This document shows positions 17,562-26,024 of a DNA stretch of 64,000 nt, one piece after another. The stretch comes from PXAP01 sp964520585 (GTDB lineage: Bacteria; Bacteroidota; Bacteroidia; Bacteroidales; PUMT01), in assembly GCA_964520585.1 (NCBI GenBank), contig CAZFOO010000009.1, forward strand, positions 8,299 through 72,298. The letters are read 5' to 3'. How positions within the stretch are numbered: position 1 is the stretch's first letter; every line of letters begins with the position of its first letter. The position numbers were made by a program, and so were the translations under genes. The notes below the pieces were generated by a model. The model did no database searches. It saw nothing but the letters and a program-made list of their open reading frames with translations, and was not told the origin of the DNA.

Positions 17562-18212
17562 TCATGCACCAGGTTTTCGCTGTCCGTGCTTGGGGTTGAA
17601 TTTTCTTGGTGTCTTTTTCTTTTTGGTCCTTGACAATATGTCTTTTGATTCGGATAACTTCAACTCCGATCCTTTGTCTATTTTCCCGCCGGAAAGTTCC
17701 CGGAGGTCATCATAGATGATATCATCGGTAACCTGGTTCCTGTTCCAGTTAAGATAGCTTTTTTTCATATGGTTGGCTATCATCTGTATAAGTGCCTCTT
17801 TCTTTTCCCCCTCTTCCATTTTGGTGGCAGCCCTGATCATATCTTCAATGATCTTTCCATAGTGCTTGTACCTGATCGGATAATTGTTGTAGGGAACAGG
17901 TTTTGGCTTTTCTGTGAGGGTCTCTATAGTTGGGGGTTCATAAGGAGAGTCTATATCAAGTTTAAAATCTGATATCAGGGCAAGGTGATCCCATAATTTA
18001 TGTTTAAAATCGTTAATATCACGCAGGTGAGGATTCATATTACCCATTATGGCGATAATTGTTCTTGCTGCTTTGTTACGTTCCTCCCTGTCCTCTATGG
18101 TAGTAATATGCCTGACCATTTTGTGGATATTCCTGCCATATTCCGGGATAACCATCTTCTCCCTGCTGGTGTTATAATCTTCTGTCATTGGATTATGATC
18201 TTCTTTTGTCAT
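17562..18212 (-). CDS. DUF4290-family protein
   Basis: A 216-residue soluble protein without signal peptide. It begins with a short variable stretch, then VIPEYGRNIHKMVRHITTIEDREERN, the recognisable start of the DUF4290 family found in Bacteroidetes and usually located beside murA. The C-terminus is very basic (KKKKTPRKFNPKHGQRKPG), suggesting contact with nucleic acid or another polyanion, but this is inference. The function is unknown. It is followed by murA after 95 bases, and a TAATTTTG -7 element lies about 24 bases upstream of the start. Conserved linkage to murA hints at a role in wall synthesis or its control. Confidence 0.85.
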   Translation of the reverse strand: MTKEDHNPMTEDYNTSREKMVIPEYGRNIHKMVRHITTIEDREERNKAARTIIAIMGNMNPHLRDINDFKHKLWDHLALISDFKLDIDSPYEPPTIETLTEKPKPVPYNNYPIRYKHYGKIIEDMIRAATKMEEGEKKEALIQMIANHMKKSYLNWNRNQVTDDIIYDDLRELSGGKIDKGSELKLSESKDILSRTKKKKTPRKFNPKHGQRKPGA

Positions 18213-18235
18213 TACTTGACTTCTTGTTTATTATG

Positions 18236-18243
18236 CAAAATTA
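18236..18243 (-). promoter_or_regulatory. -7 promoter element (TAATTTTG) for the DUF4290-murA unit
   Basis: The minus strand reads TAATTTTG, an exact TAnnTTTG match placed about 24 bases before the DUF4290 start codon. No clear TTG is seen at the -33 position. Confidence 0.45.
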
Positions 18244-18257
18244 CTAAATATCTGATT

Positions 18258-18275
18258 AAAAAACGGCATTTGCCG
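18258..18275 (-). terminator. Possible weak terminator after the UvrD-like helicase gene
   Basis: On the minus strand CGGC-AAAT-GCCG is followed by TTTTTT. A second perfect palindrome, CCGGATA-TATCCGG around one base (18313-18327), lies immediately after the helicase stop codon. The T-tailed stem is only 4-5 bp, so termination may be partial. Confidence 0.45.
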
Positions 18276-18327
18276 ACATTATTCTGCAGGGCAAGGACTA
18301 TAAGACGATGCGCCGGATAATATCCGG

Positions 18328-20682
18328 TTATTCTATTACTCTTAATTTTGCAAATTTGAGGAGGAGCTGCTTTTGCCCGTTTGCAGCAAAATCAACCGTT
18401 GCTTTTGTGTTTGGAGCCTGTCCTTCTATGCTCAGCACCCTTCCTTTGCCAAACCGTTCATGTTCGACTGTCATTCCTGTTTGCAATCCCGAAAGATCTT
18501 CTGACCGTGAGACATTCTTCTTTCCTGCCAGATCTGCATTAATGAGCCGTCCCTTGTGAAGGGGCACGGTTCCTTGTTTTATTTCTGAAGATCCCTTAGT
18601 CTTGTTCTGATAGTTGTTATTTTCACGGTACCGTTGACCATATATTTTTTTCCTGCCGGGACCGGAACTTTCATATTCTGGCCTCGATGCCGCTGCATTA
18701 TCTGTTGAAGTTTCCTGTAGGTGTTCAATATACCGGGGGTCAATCTCTGAAATGAACCTGCTGGGCCTGCACATTGAAGGTACACCCCAGCGGTACCTGG
18801 TTTGAGCATGGCACAGAGTGGCAGATGATCCTGCCCTTGTCAGGGCAACATAAAACAGTCTGCGCTCTTCTTCCAGCTCTGACTGCGAAGCGGCGGCAAA
18901 TCGGTTAGGAAAAAGCTCTTCTTCCAGTCCCCCGATGAAAACATGATGAAACTCCAGCCCTTTGGCGGAATGTATGGTCATCAGTGTGACCTTGTTCCTG
19001 TCATCCGGTTTTTCAGTGTCTGCGTCGGTAAGAAGTGATACATTTTGCAAAAAAGTATTCAGGGAAGAATCTTCGCCAAGTTCAACCTGTTGGGTGGTGA
19101 ACTCTCTAACTGCATTCAGCAGTTCCTGGATGTTTTCGTATTTGGTAATATTTTCGGTCGATTTAGGGTCGAAGAGGTCTTTAAGTATACCCGAAGCGGT
19201 GGCGATATGCATAGCCAGCTGCCATGCATCTTCGTCGCCTGACTTCAATGAGAAACCTTTTATCAGCCTGTTGAAATTTGACAATCTTGTTGTAATACCT
19301 TTATTAAGACCAAGAGGCGTTAAATGGTCTTCAATATTGCTGATTATATCCCAGGGATGCAGGCCGCTTTGATTTGAATAGCTGATGATTTTATCGGTCG
19401 TTGTTTTGCCAATGCCTCTTGCAGGGTAATTGATTATACGATAGAGGGCTTCCTGGTCTCTGTTATTTATTGTAATCCGGAAATAGGCAAGAAGGTCTTT
19501 TATCTCTTTGCGCTGATAAAAGGATAAGCTGCCATATACCTTGTACGGAATACCCTGACGCCTCAGGGCCTCTTCAAAGATACGCGATTGTGCGTTAGTC
19601 CGGTACAGGATGGCGAAACCGGCATAATCGCAACTCCCGGTATCTATTTTTTCCGATATGGATTTTGCAACGAAAGCACCCTCTTCGAGGTCTGTGGCAC
19701 ATTCAAGGACTCTTAATTTTTCACCCGTCTCATTGTCTGACCAGATCTTTTTGGGTATTTGTCCCCTGTTCCTTGCAATAAGACTATTGGCTGCATTTAC
19801 GATGTTTTTGGTTGACCGGTAATTCTGCTCAAGCTTAAATATCTGATAGTCGGGGTAATCTTTCTTGAAATTCAAGATATTTTCTATTCTGGCACCCCTG
19901 AAGGAATAAATACTTTGTGCATCATCTCCCACTACACTCAGGTTTTTGTGCCTGGCTGCAAGTTTTGATACTATCAGGTACTGGGCATAATTTGTATCCT
20001 GGTATTCATCCACCAGTATATAACGGAATGATTCCTGGTATTTTCCGAGTACCTCAGGGTTATCCCTGAAAAGAATATTGGTATTTAGCAGAAGATCGTC
20101 AAAATCCATAGCGTCGGCTGCCAGGCAACGTTTCTGGTATATTCTGAAGATGTCGGCTATTCTGGGCCTTCTGTTTTTGGAATCTTCAGCCAGGACAGCT
20201 GAATTAGATGCATAGGCACCGGCGGTAATGAGGTTGTTCTTTGCAGCCGAAATCCTTCCGAAAACCTCGTTAGGTTTATATACCTGTTCGTCGAGCATCA
20301 GTTCTTTAATGATCTTTTTTATTACATTCCTGGAATCTGCAGTATCATAAATGGTGAAATTTGATGTATAGCCTGTATGTGGAGCCTCAAAGCGGAGTAT
20401 TCTAGCGAAAACAGAATGGAATGTACCCATCCATAAATATTTAGCGGACTTATATCCCACCAGGGTTGCTATACGTTCTTTCATTTCGGCGGCTGCCTTA
20501 TTGGTAAATGTCAGTGCAAGAATGGCAGGTGCAGGAATGCCCTGCTCCAGAAGCCAGGCTATACGGTAGGTCAGCACCCTTGTTTTTCCGGATCCGGCTC
20601 CTGCAATGATAAGTGCAGGCCCGTTGATCTCCTTTACTGCTTTTTGCTGAACCTGGTTCAGGTCTTTGATAAAGTCTCCCAA
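18328..20682 (-). CDS. UvrD/PcrA-type ATP-dependent DNA helicase
   Basis: A 3'-5' superfamily 1A helicase acting in nucleotide excision repair, mismatch repair and removal of proteins from DNA. The 784-residue protein has all SF1A motifs: Q-motif LNQVQQKAV, motif I GAGSGKTRVLTYR, motif II VDEYQDTNYAQY, motif III GDDAQSIYSFRGA, motif IV LEQNYRS, motif V LMTIHSAKGLEFHHVFI and motif VI EEERRLFYVALTRA. A Tudor-like basic segment ends the protein, as in PcrA/UvrD. UvrD and PcrA cannot be separated by eye. Upstream lie a TAATTTTA -7-like element and a 15-base palindrome that could bind a repressor. Confidence 0.94.
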   Translation of the reverse strand: MGDFIKDLNQVQQKAVKEINGPALIIAGAGSGKTRVLTYRIAWLLEQGIPAPAILALTFTNKAAAEMKERIATLVGYKSAKYLWMGTFHSVFARILRFEAPHTGYTSNFTIYDTADSRNVIKKIIKELMLDEQVYKPNEVFGRISAAKNNLITAGAYASNSAVLAEDSKNRRPRIADIFRIYQKRCLAADAMDFDDLLLNTNILFRDNPEVLGKYQESFRYILVDEYQDTNYAQYLIVSKLAARHKNLSVVGDDAQSIYSFRGARIENILNFKKDYPDYQIFKLEQNYRSTKNIVNAANSLIARNRGQIPKKIWSDNETGEKLRVLECATDLEEGAFVAKSISEKIDTGSCDYAGFAILYRTNAQSRIFEEALRRQGIPYKVYGSLSFYQRKEIKDLLAYFRITINNRDQEALYRIINYPARGIGKTTTDKIISYSNQSGLHPWDIISNIEDHLTPLGLNKGITTRLSNFNRLIKGFSLKSGDEDAWQLAMHIATASGILKDLFDPKSTENITKYENIQELLNAVREFTTQQVELGEDSSLNTFLQNVSLLTDADTEKPDDRNKVTLMTIHSAKGLEFHHVFIGGLEEELFPNRFAAASQSELEEERRLFYVALTRAGSSATLCHAQTRYRWGVPSMCRPSRFISEIDPRYIEHLQETSTDNAAASRPEYESSGPGRKKIYGQRYRENNNYQNKTKGSSEIKQGTVPLHKGRLINADLAGKKNVSRSEDLSGLQTGMTVEHERFGKGRVLSIEGQAPNTKATVDFAANGQKQLLLKFAKLRVIE

Positions 20683-20703
20683 TTTGAAAGTTGTTAAGTC
20701 TGT

Positions 20704-20718
20704 CTGTTTACAAAACAG
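20704..20718. promoter_or_regulatory. Palindrome CTGTTT-ACA-AAACAG between the helicase start and its promoter region
   Basis: A perfect 6-3-6 inverted repeat, 22 bases before the helicase start codon and just downstream of a TAATTTTA element on the minus strand. It resembles the E. coli LexA form CTGT-N8-ACAG but has a 7-base spacer. It is an operator candidate only. Confidence 0.4.
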
Positions 20719-20780
20719 GCGTAAAATTACCCTCTTACTTTCTTTTATCCAACTTAAGCTGTCATCAATTTATTAACATG

Positions 20781-20810
20781 TTGTGGTTTGGAAAAGAATT
20801 GATATTTTTG
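20781..20810 (+). promoter_or_regulatory. Bacteroidetes-type promoter (TTG-N19-TATTTTTG) for the PKD protein gene
   Basis: TTG at 20781-20783 and TATTTTTG at 20803-20810 are separated by exactly 19 bases, matching the Bacteroides -33/-7 consensus. Transcription would start near 20817, 16 bases before the ATG at 20833. Confidence 0.7.
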
Positions 20811-20832
20811 AAAAAGTTAAGCAAAGTTATTT

Positions 20833-22065
20833 ATGACTATTTGTAAGGAAAAACTCTTGCCATATCTCTTTTTTGTGCTGGCCTGTTCAATAATGTGCCC
20901 TTTAAGCCTTAACTCCCAGATTTCATCTTCGGGGTATGTTTCTGTTGTTGAAACCGGTTATGAAATTGAATTTGCCGATACCACTATTCACGAAAATATT
21001 TTTATTTTTTGCGGGGGAAAAGGTAATTTGTCCGCCGATATGCCTGAAGCAGAAGGAGACCTTACGTTTGAATGGTCTGAATATAATGATGAACTGCCCG
21101 GTTATGAGCCGCCTTTCCATACATTTCTGGGAGAGACATCGAATATCTCTGATCTTGAGAGTGGAGGATACCAGGTGAAGATAACTGATGGGAATGCTCT
21201 TGACACTATCTTCAGGGCCTGGATATTTGTAAACCGGGTTTCAGTCTCAGTTGAAGTTGCCAGACATGATTGTTCTGTCCTTGATCTGACCGGGAATATA
21301 GAAACTGACCCCTTTTATTATTATAATCCGCTGAATAATGCAGGTTACATACTGCCACAAGAATATGGTTATTCATGGTCGGCCGATCCTTCTATACCTG
21401 TGCCTGATGCTCTCAATCCCAGGATTTGGGACCCGCCTCCTGTGACAACACGGTACACTTTGAGCGCAAATTCTTATGGATGTGAGCGGGAATATACACT
21501 GACTGAAGACCCATTGACTACCAGGGCCGGCTTTACTTTGGACCCAGCTGAGGGAGAAGCTCCCCTGGAGGTAAGGTTTGATGCTGGCATCTCTTTGAAT
21601 GCCAAAGAGTACGAGTGGTATTTTGATTATCAGCCCGGTGATGAAGAGACAGGTGCATACGATGCAAACATTTCTGATCCTGAGCATACATATCATATCC
21701 CGGGAGAATATTATGTTGCATTGCGTACTGTTGCAGGCTTATGTGATGATGTCTTCAGGTATCCGGAACCGGTCACTGTTTATTTCTCAGAACTTGAGGT
21801 CCCAAATGTATTTAGTCCCGGAATTGACGGATATAACGATCTATTCATGGTCAGAGCAGTCTCAATGAGAGAATATCATGTAGTAATATATAACAGGAAC
21901 GGAAAGAAAGTTTTTGAGACTGAAGATCCTGAAGAAGGATGGGATGGCCGGATTAGTGGAGGTTTTGCATCTCCCGGCGTATATTTTTATATAATTACAG
22001 GAATGGGGTGGGATGAGCGGGAGTACGAGTTCCGCGGTCCCCTGCATCTTTACAGGAGGCGATAA
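20833..22065 (+). CDS. Secreted PKD-domain protein with type B (gliding-associated) C-terminal sorting domain
   Basis: The 410-residue protein has a signal peptide (about 1-28). Immunoglobulin-like regions follow, with a PKD domain near 232-317 (WYFD...DPEHTYHIPGEYYVALRTV). The last 88 residues are the gliding-motility-associated, CHU_C-type domain: VPNVFSPGIDGYNDLF, VVIYNRNGKKVFE, GWDGR and GVYFYIITG. Such domains send proteins through the type IX secretion system and leave them on the cell surface or in the medium. No enzyme domain is visible, so an adhesin or matrix role is likely but unproven. It has a good promoter and is followed by an MscS gene after 21 bases. Confidence 0.9.
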   Translation: MTICKEKLLPYLFFVLACSIMCPLSLNSQISSSGYVSVVETGYEIEFADTTIHENIFIFCGGKGNLSADMPEAEGDLTFEWSEYNDELPGYEPPFHTFLGETSNISDLESGGYQVKITDGNALDTIFRAWIFVNRVSVSVEVARHDCSVLDLTGNIETDPFYYYNPLNNAGYILPQEYGYSWSADPSIPVPDALNPRIWDPPPVTTRYTLSANSYGCEREYTLTEDPLTTRAGFTLDPAEGEAPLEVRFDAGISLNAKEYEWYFDYQPGDEETGAYDANISDPEHTYHIPGEYYVALRTVAGLCDDVFRYPEPVTVYFSELEVPNVFSPGIDGYNDLFMVRAVSMREYHVVIYNRNGKKVFETEDPEEGWDGRISGGFASPGVYFYIITGMGWDEREYEFRGPLHLYRRR

Positions 22066-22086
22066 TAAATATAAAAAATACTTTAT

Positions 22087-23193
22087 ATGGCTGATTATCT
22101 TGAGAAAATTTTCGGGGGTGAATTTATGATCATAGCTTATCTGGTAACAGTAGTTTTGGTTTTTGTATTGCTTATGGTTCTCCGTCTCGTGATTTTGAAA
22201 GCATTAAAATCGTGGGTGGCAAAAGATCAATATGAACTGGTTGACCGCCTTAAAAGTAAGATCAGGATTCCTTTTTTCTTATTGATAATTTTTCTCTCCC
22301 TTACTATACCGCTTTCCTTTTTTGAACAGAAAGTTGGAATTGCCGGACCATTGGAATCCGTTTTTTCTGTGATGGTTATTATATTTATAAGTTGGATGCT
22401 GATCCAGTCGGTCCGTCTTGTAAAGCATTTTGTGCTGAGCAGATATGACTTGGAGGAACAGGACAACCTTATGGCAAGGAAAGTATTTACCCAGTTCAGG
22501 ATACTTGAGAATATTGTAGTGTTTCTTATAGTGATAATAGCTCTTTCCCTTATACTTATGTCGTTCGACAGTATCCGGAAAATCGGTGTGAGCCTGATTG
22601 CATCAGCAGGTGTTGCAGGGATTATTATCGGGTTTGCCGCCCAAAGTGTTATCGGTACAATACTGGCCGGCATCCAAATCGCCCTGACACAACCTATCAG
22701 GCTTGATGATGTGGTAATTGTTGAAAATGAATGGGGCCGGATAGAAGAGATTAACCTGACCTATGTTGTAGTTGCTATTTGGGATAAGCGGAGACTGGTA
22801 CTTCCAACCACTTATTTCATTGAGACCCCTTTTCAGAACTGGACCCGTACTTCTGCCGAGATTCTTGGTTCTGTATTTATTTATGCTGATTATACCTTGC
22901 CGGTTGATGCTTTGCGTGAAGAGCTGGACAGGATACTTGAAAAAAATCAGTATTGGGACGGCAAGGTTAAGGTAGTGCAGGTTACCAATACTACTGAAAA
23001 AACTGTTGAGATAAGGGCGCTGATGAGTGCGGTTGATTCCGGTGCGGCATGGAACCTCAGAGTTCATGTCAGGGAAAAACTGCTTGCGTTTCTGCAGGAG
23101 AAATATCCGGATTGCCTGCCAAGGGCCAGGCTCGAAATTTCCGGAGATGAAAACAGTCAGGCTGTTCATACTCAGCATCAGGTTCACCCTTGA
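22087..23193 (+). CDS. MscS-family mechanosensitive ion channel
   Basis: A 368-residue membrane protein with about five hydrophobic segments, the last being the glycine/alanine-rich pore helix (ASAGVAGIIIGFAAQSVIGTILAGIQIAL, about 176-204). It is followed by the conserved beta domain (QPIRLDDVVIVENEWGRIEEINLTYVVV) and the carboxy-terminal alpha/beta domain (LPTTYFIETPFQNWTR). These channels open under membrane tension to release solutes during hypo-osmotic shock. It begins 21 bases after the secreted PKD gene and is probably on the same transcript. A hairpin terminator lies 50 bases after the stop. Confidence 0.92.
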   Translation: MADYLEKIFGGEFMIIAYLVTVVLVFVLLMVLRLVILKALKSWVAKDQYELVDRLKSKIRIPFFLLIIFLSLTIPLSFFEQKVGIAGPLESVFSVMVIIFISWMLIQSVRLVKHFVLSRYDLEEQDNLMARKVFTQFRILENIVVFLIVIIALSLILMSFDSIRKIGVSLIASAGVAGIIIGFAAQSVIGTILAGIQIALTQPIRLDDVVIVENEWGRIEEINLTYVVVAIWDKRRLVLPTTYFIETPFQNWTRTSAEILGSVFIYADYTLPVDALREELDRILEKNQYWDGKVKVVQVTNTTEKTVEIRALMSAVDSGAAWNLRVHVREKLLAFLQEKYPDCLPRARLEISGDENSQAVHTQHQVHP

Positions 23194-23241
23194 TGATATT
23201 GATGCAAATTTTGCCAACCACCGGCAGAAAAATAATAAATA

Positions 23242-23274
23242 GAAAAGAGGGTGCCCAAATGTTGAGGCACCCTC
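23242..23274 (-). terminator. Hairpin terminator between mscS and the EF-G paralogue
   Basis: GAGGGTGCC pairs with GGCACCCTC (9 bp, 10-base loop). The minus strand follows with CTTTTCT and further T runs, so it best serves the leftward EF-G-like gene, but the stem may also end the rightward mscS transcript. Confidence 0.8.
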
Positions 23275-23312
23275 TCTGATGGTTTATCCGGGTATGAGAA
23301 GCTCTCTTCTTT

Positions 23313-25469
23313 CTATTCCTCTTCCTGTTCCTCTTCATATGCTTTAAGCAGCTTTTCCTGAAGATCACCCGGAACTGTGTCATATTTTGCCATCTTCATG
23401 GTATAGGTAGCCCTTCCGTTGGTAAGTGAACTGAGTGCCGTTGAATACTTTGACATTTCGGCTAATGGCACTTTCGCCTTGATTTTTTCAAAGCCCTTTT
23501 CACTTGTCATTCCTTCAATCATGGCCCGGCGTCCCTGTAAATCGCTCATAACGTCTCCCATTCTTTCAGAGGGAACCATTACTTCAACATCATATACTGG
23601 TTCAAGTATTCGGGGTCCGGCATTTTTAAATGCTTCCCTGAAGGCATTCCGTCCGGCCAGTTTAAAAGATATTTCATTGGAATCAACCGGATGCATTTTA
23701 CCGTCGTAAACGGCAACCCTGATATCACGGGCATAGGATCCGGTAAGTGGCCCTTCTTCCATTTTTTCCATGATCCCTTTGAGTATTGCAGGCATAAAAC
23801 GGGCATCAATTGATCCGCCTACTATGCAATTGAAATAGACCAGCATCCCACCCCAGGGTAACTTGTGTTCCTCTTTGCCTCGTACCGAGACATTAATCTC
23901 CTTCCCATTAATTTTATACTTGACGGGATCAGCCATTCCTTCGGTATATGGCTCTATAACCATATGTACTTCACCGAACTGACCTGCACCTCCGGATCGT
24001 TTCTTATGGCGGTATGTTGCCTGTGCAGTTTTGGTGATCGTTTCCCGGTAGGGAATCTTGGGGGTGATGAATTCGGTTTCGATCTTGAAAATATTATCAA
24101 GATGCCATTTAAGTATATTCAGGTGATATTCACCCTGGCCATGGACTATGATCTGCTTCAGTTCTTTTGAGTATTCGATGACGATAGTGGGATCTTCTTC
24201 GTGCATCCTTGACAGTGCTTCACCAAGCTTCTCTTCGTCAGATTCGCTTTTTGCCTTTATCGCGGTGCGGTATTTGGGTTCGGGATAATCTATAGGCTCA
24301 TACTCCAATGTTTGTCCGGGAGCAGTAAGAGTCTGATTAGCTTTTGTGTTTTTTAGTTTTACTGTTGCCCCGATATCACCGGCAGCAAGTCTGGAAACCT
24401 TGTTGCGTGATTTGCCTGCAACAACAAGTAACTGGGAAAATCTTTCCTTGGTAGAGGTATTATTATTGATAAGGTCCATACTCTCACTGATTTCTCCCGA
24501 CATTACCTTAAAGAAATTTATCTCGCCGATGTGCTGCTCCATGCTTGTTTTAAAAACGAATGCCGAGGCAGGTCCTGCAGCGTTACATTTTATCTGCTCT
24601 CCCTCCCTGGTAACGGCTGCTTCTGTTTCGTGAGGACCGGGAGCAGCATTAGAGATAAATTCAAGCAACCTGTCGACTCCCATATCTTTTTTTGCAGAAA
24701 GGCACAGTACCGGGAACATATTCCTTGATTTTATACCAAGCCTGATTCCTCCAAGCATTTCTTCCTCATCAAGAGTGCCTTTATCAAAAAAGGTTTCCAT
24801 AAGGGTTTCATCATTTTCTGCCGCTGCTTCAATCAATTCATTCCGGAGCTCTTCTGCTCGCGCGGACTGGTCGGCGGGTATTTCTGTAACTTCGGCTTTA
24901 CCTCCTTCGGCAGGATATTTATACATTTTCATTTTTATAACATCCACCATGGAATTGAATCCTTCGCCGGTATTGACAGGATATTGAATAATAATGGCTT
25001 TGCTGCCGTAGCTTTGTTTTAAGGATTCAATTACCTTCTCGTAATTTGCTTTATCGTGATCTAGCTGGTTTACAGCCAGTATTACAGGTTTTTGGTGCGA
25101 TTCCAGGTGCCGTCCCTGTATTTCAGTTCCAATCTCCACTCCGTTCTGCCCGTTGATAATCATTAGGGCCGAATCGGATGGCCTTAATGCAGTAATTAAT
25201 CCGCCGCTAAAATCATCCAGGCCAGGTGCATCAATAATGTTGATCTTTTTATCTGCATACTCTGTATAAGCTACGGTGGCAAAAACAGAGTTTTCATTCT
25301 CATGCTCGATCTCATTATAATCGGAAACAGTATTTTTATTTTCAATCGAGCCCCTTCTTTCTATTACGCCACCTTCAAAAAGCATGGCCTCCACCAGAGT
25401 GGTTTTACCTGATTTGGGATTTCCACAAACCACTAAATTTTTTATTTGCTCCGTCTGGTAAGTTCTCAT
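23313..25469 (-). CDS. EF-G paralogue with degenerate GTPase site (EF-G2-like)
   Basis: A full-length 718-residue EF-G-like protein, second to the canonical fusA in this window. The P-loop is GNPKSGKT (16-23) instead of AHIDAGKT. The G3 motif is DAPGLDDF (80-87), so the catalytic His of DTPGHVDF is Leu84. G4 is NQLD (134-137) for NKMD, and the switch I RGIT motif is not recognisable. Domains II-V are complete, with QTLTAPGQ, GQGEYHLNI and the loop GGAGQFGEVHMVIEP. This pattern matches the Bacteroides EF-G paralogue reported to translocate without GTP hydrolysis and to matter during carbon starvation. A role as a tetracycline-protection protein is less likely because the G domain is degenerate. 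The gene stands alone and ends in a terminator. Confidence 0.9.
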   Translation of the reverse strand: MRTYQTEQIKNLVVCGNPKSGKTTLVEAMLFEGGVIERRGSIENKNTVSDYNEIEHENENSVFATVAYTEYADKKINIIDAPGLDDFSGGLITALRPSDSALMIINGQNGVEIGTEIQGRHLESHQKPVILAVNQLDHDKANYEKVIESLKQSYGSKAIIIQYPVNTGEGFNSMVDVIKMKMYKYPAEGGKAEVTEIPADQSARAEELRNELIEAAAENDETLMETFFDKGTLDEEEMLGGIRLGIKSRNMFPVLCLSAKKDMGVDRLLEFISNAAPGPHETEAAVTREGEQIKCNAAGPASAFVFKTSMEQHIGEINFFKVMSGEISESMDLINNNTSTKERFSQLLVVAGKSRNKVSRLAAGDIGATVKLKNTKANQTLTAPGQTLEYEPIDYPEPKYRTAIKAKSESDEEKLGEALSRMHEEDPTIVIEYSKELKQIIVHGQGEYHLNILKWHLDNIFKIETEFITPKIPYRETITKTAQATYRHKKRSGGAGQFGEVHMVIEPYTEGMADPVKYKINGKEINVSVRGKEEHKLPWGGMLVYFNCIVGGSIDARFMPAILKGIMEKMEEGPLTGSYARDIRVAVYDGKMHPVDSNEISFKLAGRNAFREAFKNAGPRILEPVYDVEVMVPSERMGDVMSDLQGRRAMIEGMTSEKGFEKIKAKVPLAEMSKYSTALSSLTNGRATYTMKMAKYDTVPGDLQEKLLKAYEEEQEEE

Positions 25470-25636
25470 TTTTTCCTGTTGTGTTATAAAATTAAGTAAT
25501 AATAATTATACGTAATGCATTGATATATAATGACTAAAATCTTATATGCGAGTGGTCGGGCTCAAAAGTAATAATTTTTAGTTAAGATTCAATGACTCAC
25601 AGATAACAATATTTGTATTTTAATTTGCCCTATTTG

Positions 25637-25666
25637 TTGCACTGAACTACTTTTTTATTATTTTTG
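25637..25666 (+). promoter_or_regulatory. Distal promoter (TTG-N19-TATTTTTG) 360 bases before rpsL
   Basis: TTG at 25637-25639 and TATTTTTG at 25659-25666 are exactly 19 bases apart, as good a consensus match as any in the window. It would give an RNA starting near 25673 with a 350-base leader on rpsL, or a separate short transcript. Confidence 0.6.
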
Positions 25667-25949
25667 CAGCTTTTTCGGGCATATTTACTTGTCACCGCAC
25701 ACCAAACAATTTACCTGGTTATTCCGGATTTACAGAAATTGTGTATGGCTTCATGCCGGCTGCCGGGGACTATTTCAGACCTCCTGTTATAATTATTTTC
25801 ATTATAACACTGTAATCTTAAAAAGAAGTTAATGGAAAAGGGTCTGTTCCGGGAATTATTTATGATCCGGGGATGAGTTAAAAAATATGAAAAGGGCTTC
25901 CCTGCACGTTAGGAGAGGTGATTTTGAGGAAAATATTAATAAATAATTG

Positions 25950-25978
25950 TTGTTTTTTTAAAATAAATTATACCTTTG
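25950..25978 (+). promoter_or_regulatory. Main promoter of the ribosomal cluster (TTG-N18-TACCTTTG)
   Basis: TACCTTTG at 25971-25978 matches the -7 consensus and TTG at 25950-25952 lies 18 bases upstream. Transcription would begin near 25985, giving a leader of about 40 bases before the rpsL ATG. Confidence 0.7.
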
Positions 25979-26024
25979 CACTCCCGTTTTAATAAAATGA
26001 AAGTAACTAATTGAACTAATCTTT

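Larger units (their letters stand above)
25470..26024. other. 555-base intergenic leader before the ribosomal cluster
   Basis: No convincing protein gene. The region holds two rightward promoters (25637-25666 and 25950-25978), the divergent leader of the EF-G paralogue, and a perfect hairpin GTTATAAT-7-ATTATAAC at about 25786-25808. A 20-24 codon hydrophobic frame ends at about 25814 but has no supporting leader and is not called. Confidence 0.55.

Noticed and set aside
20781..23193. Operon function linking the secreted PKD protein and the MscS channel
   Set aside because: They are probably co-transcribed (21-base gap), but nothing in either protein suggests a joint role, so no functional claim is made.
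23313..25469. Tetracycline ribosomal-protection gene (TetM-like)
   Set aside because: The G-domain motifs are degenerate in a way protection proteins are not, and the rest follows EF-G paralogues; there are no mobile-element signs around it.
25673..25816. Small hydrophobic peptide (20-24 codons) in the rpsL leader
   Set aside because: There is an open frame ending near 25814, but no convincing start or leader, and its end coincides with a hairpin; evidence is too thin to call a gene.
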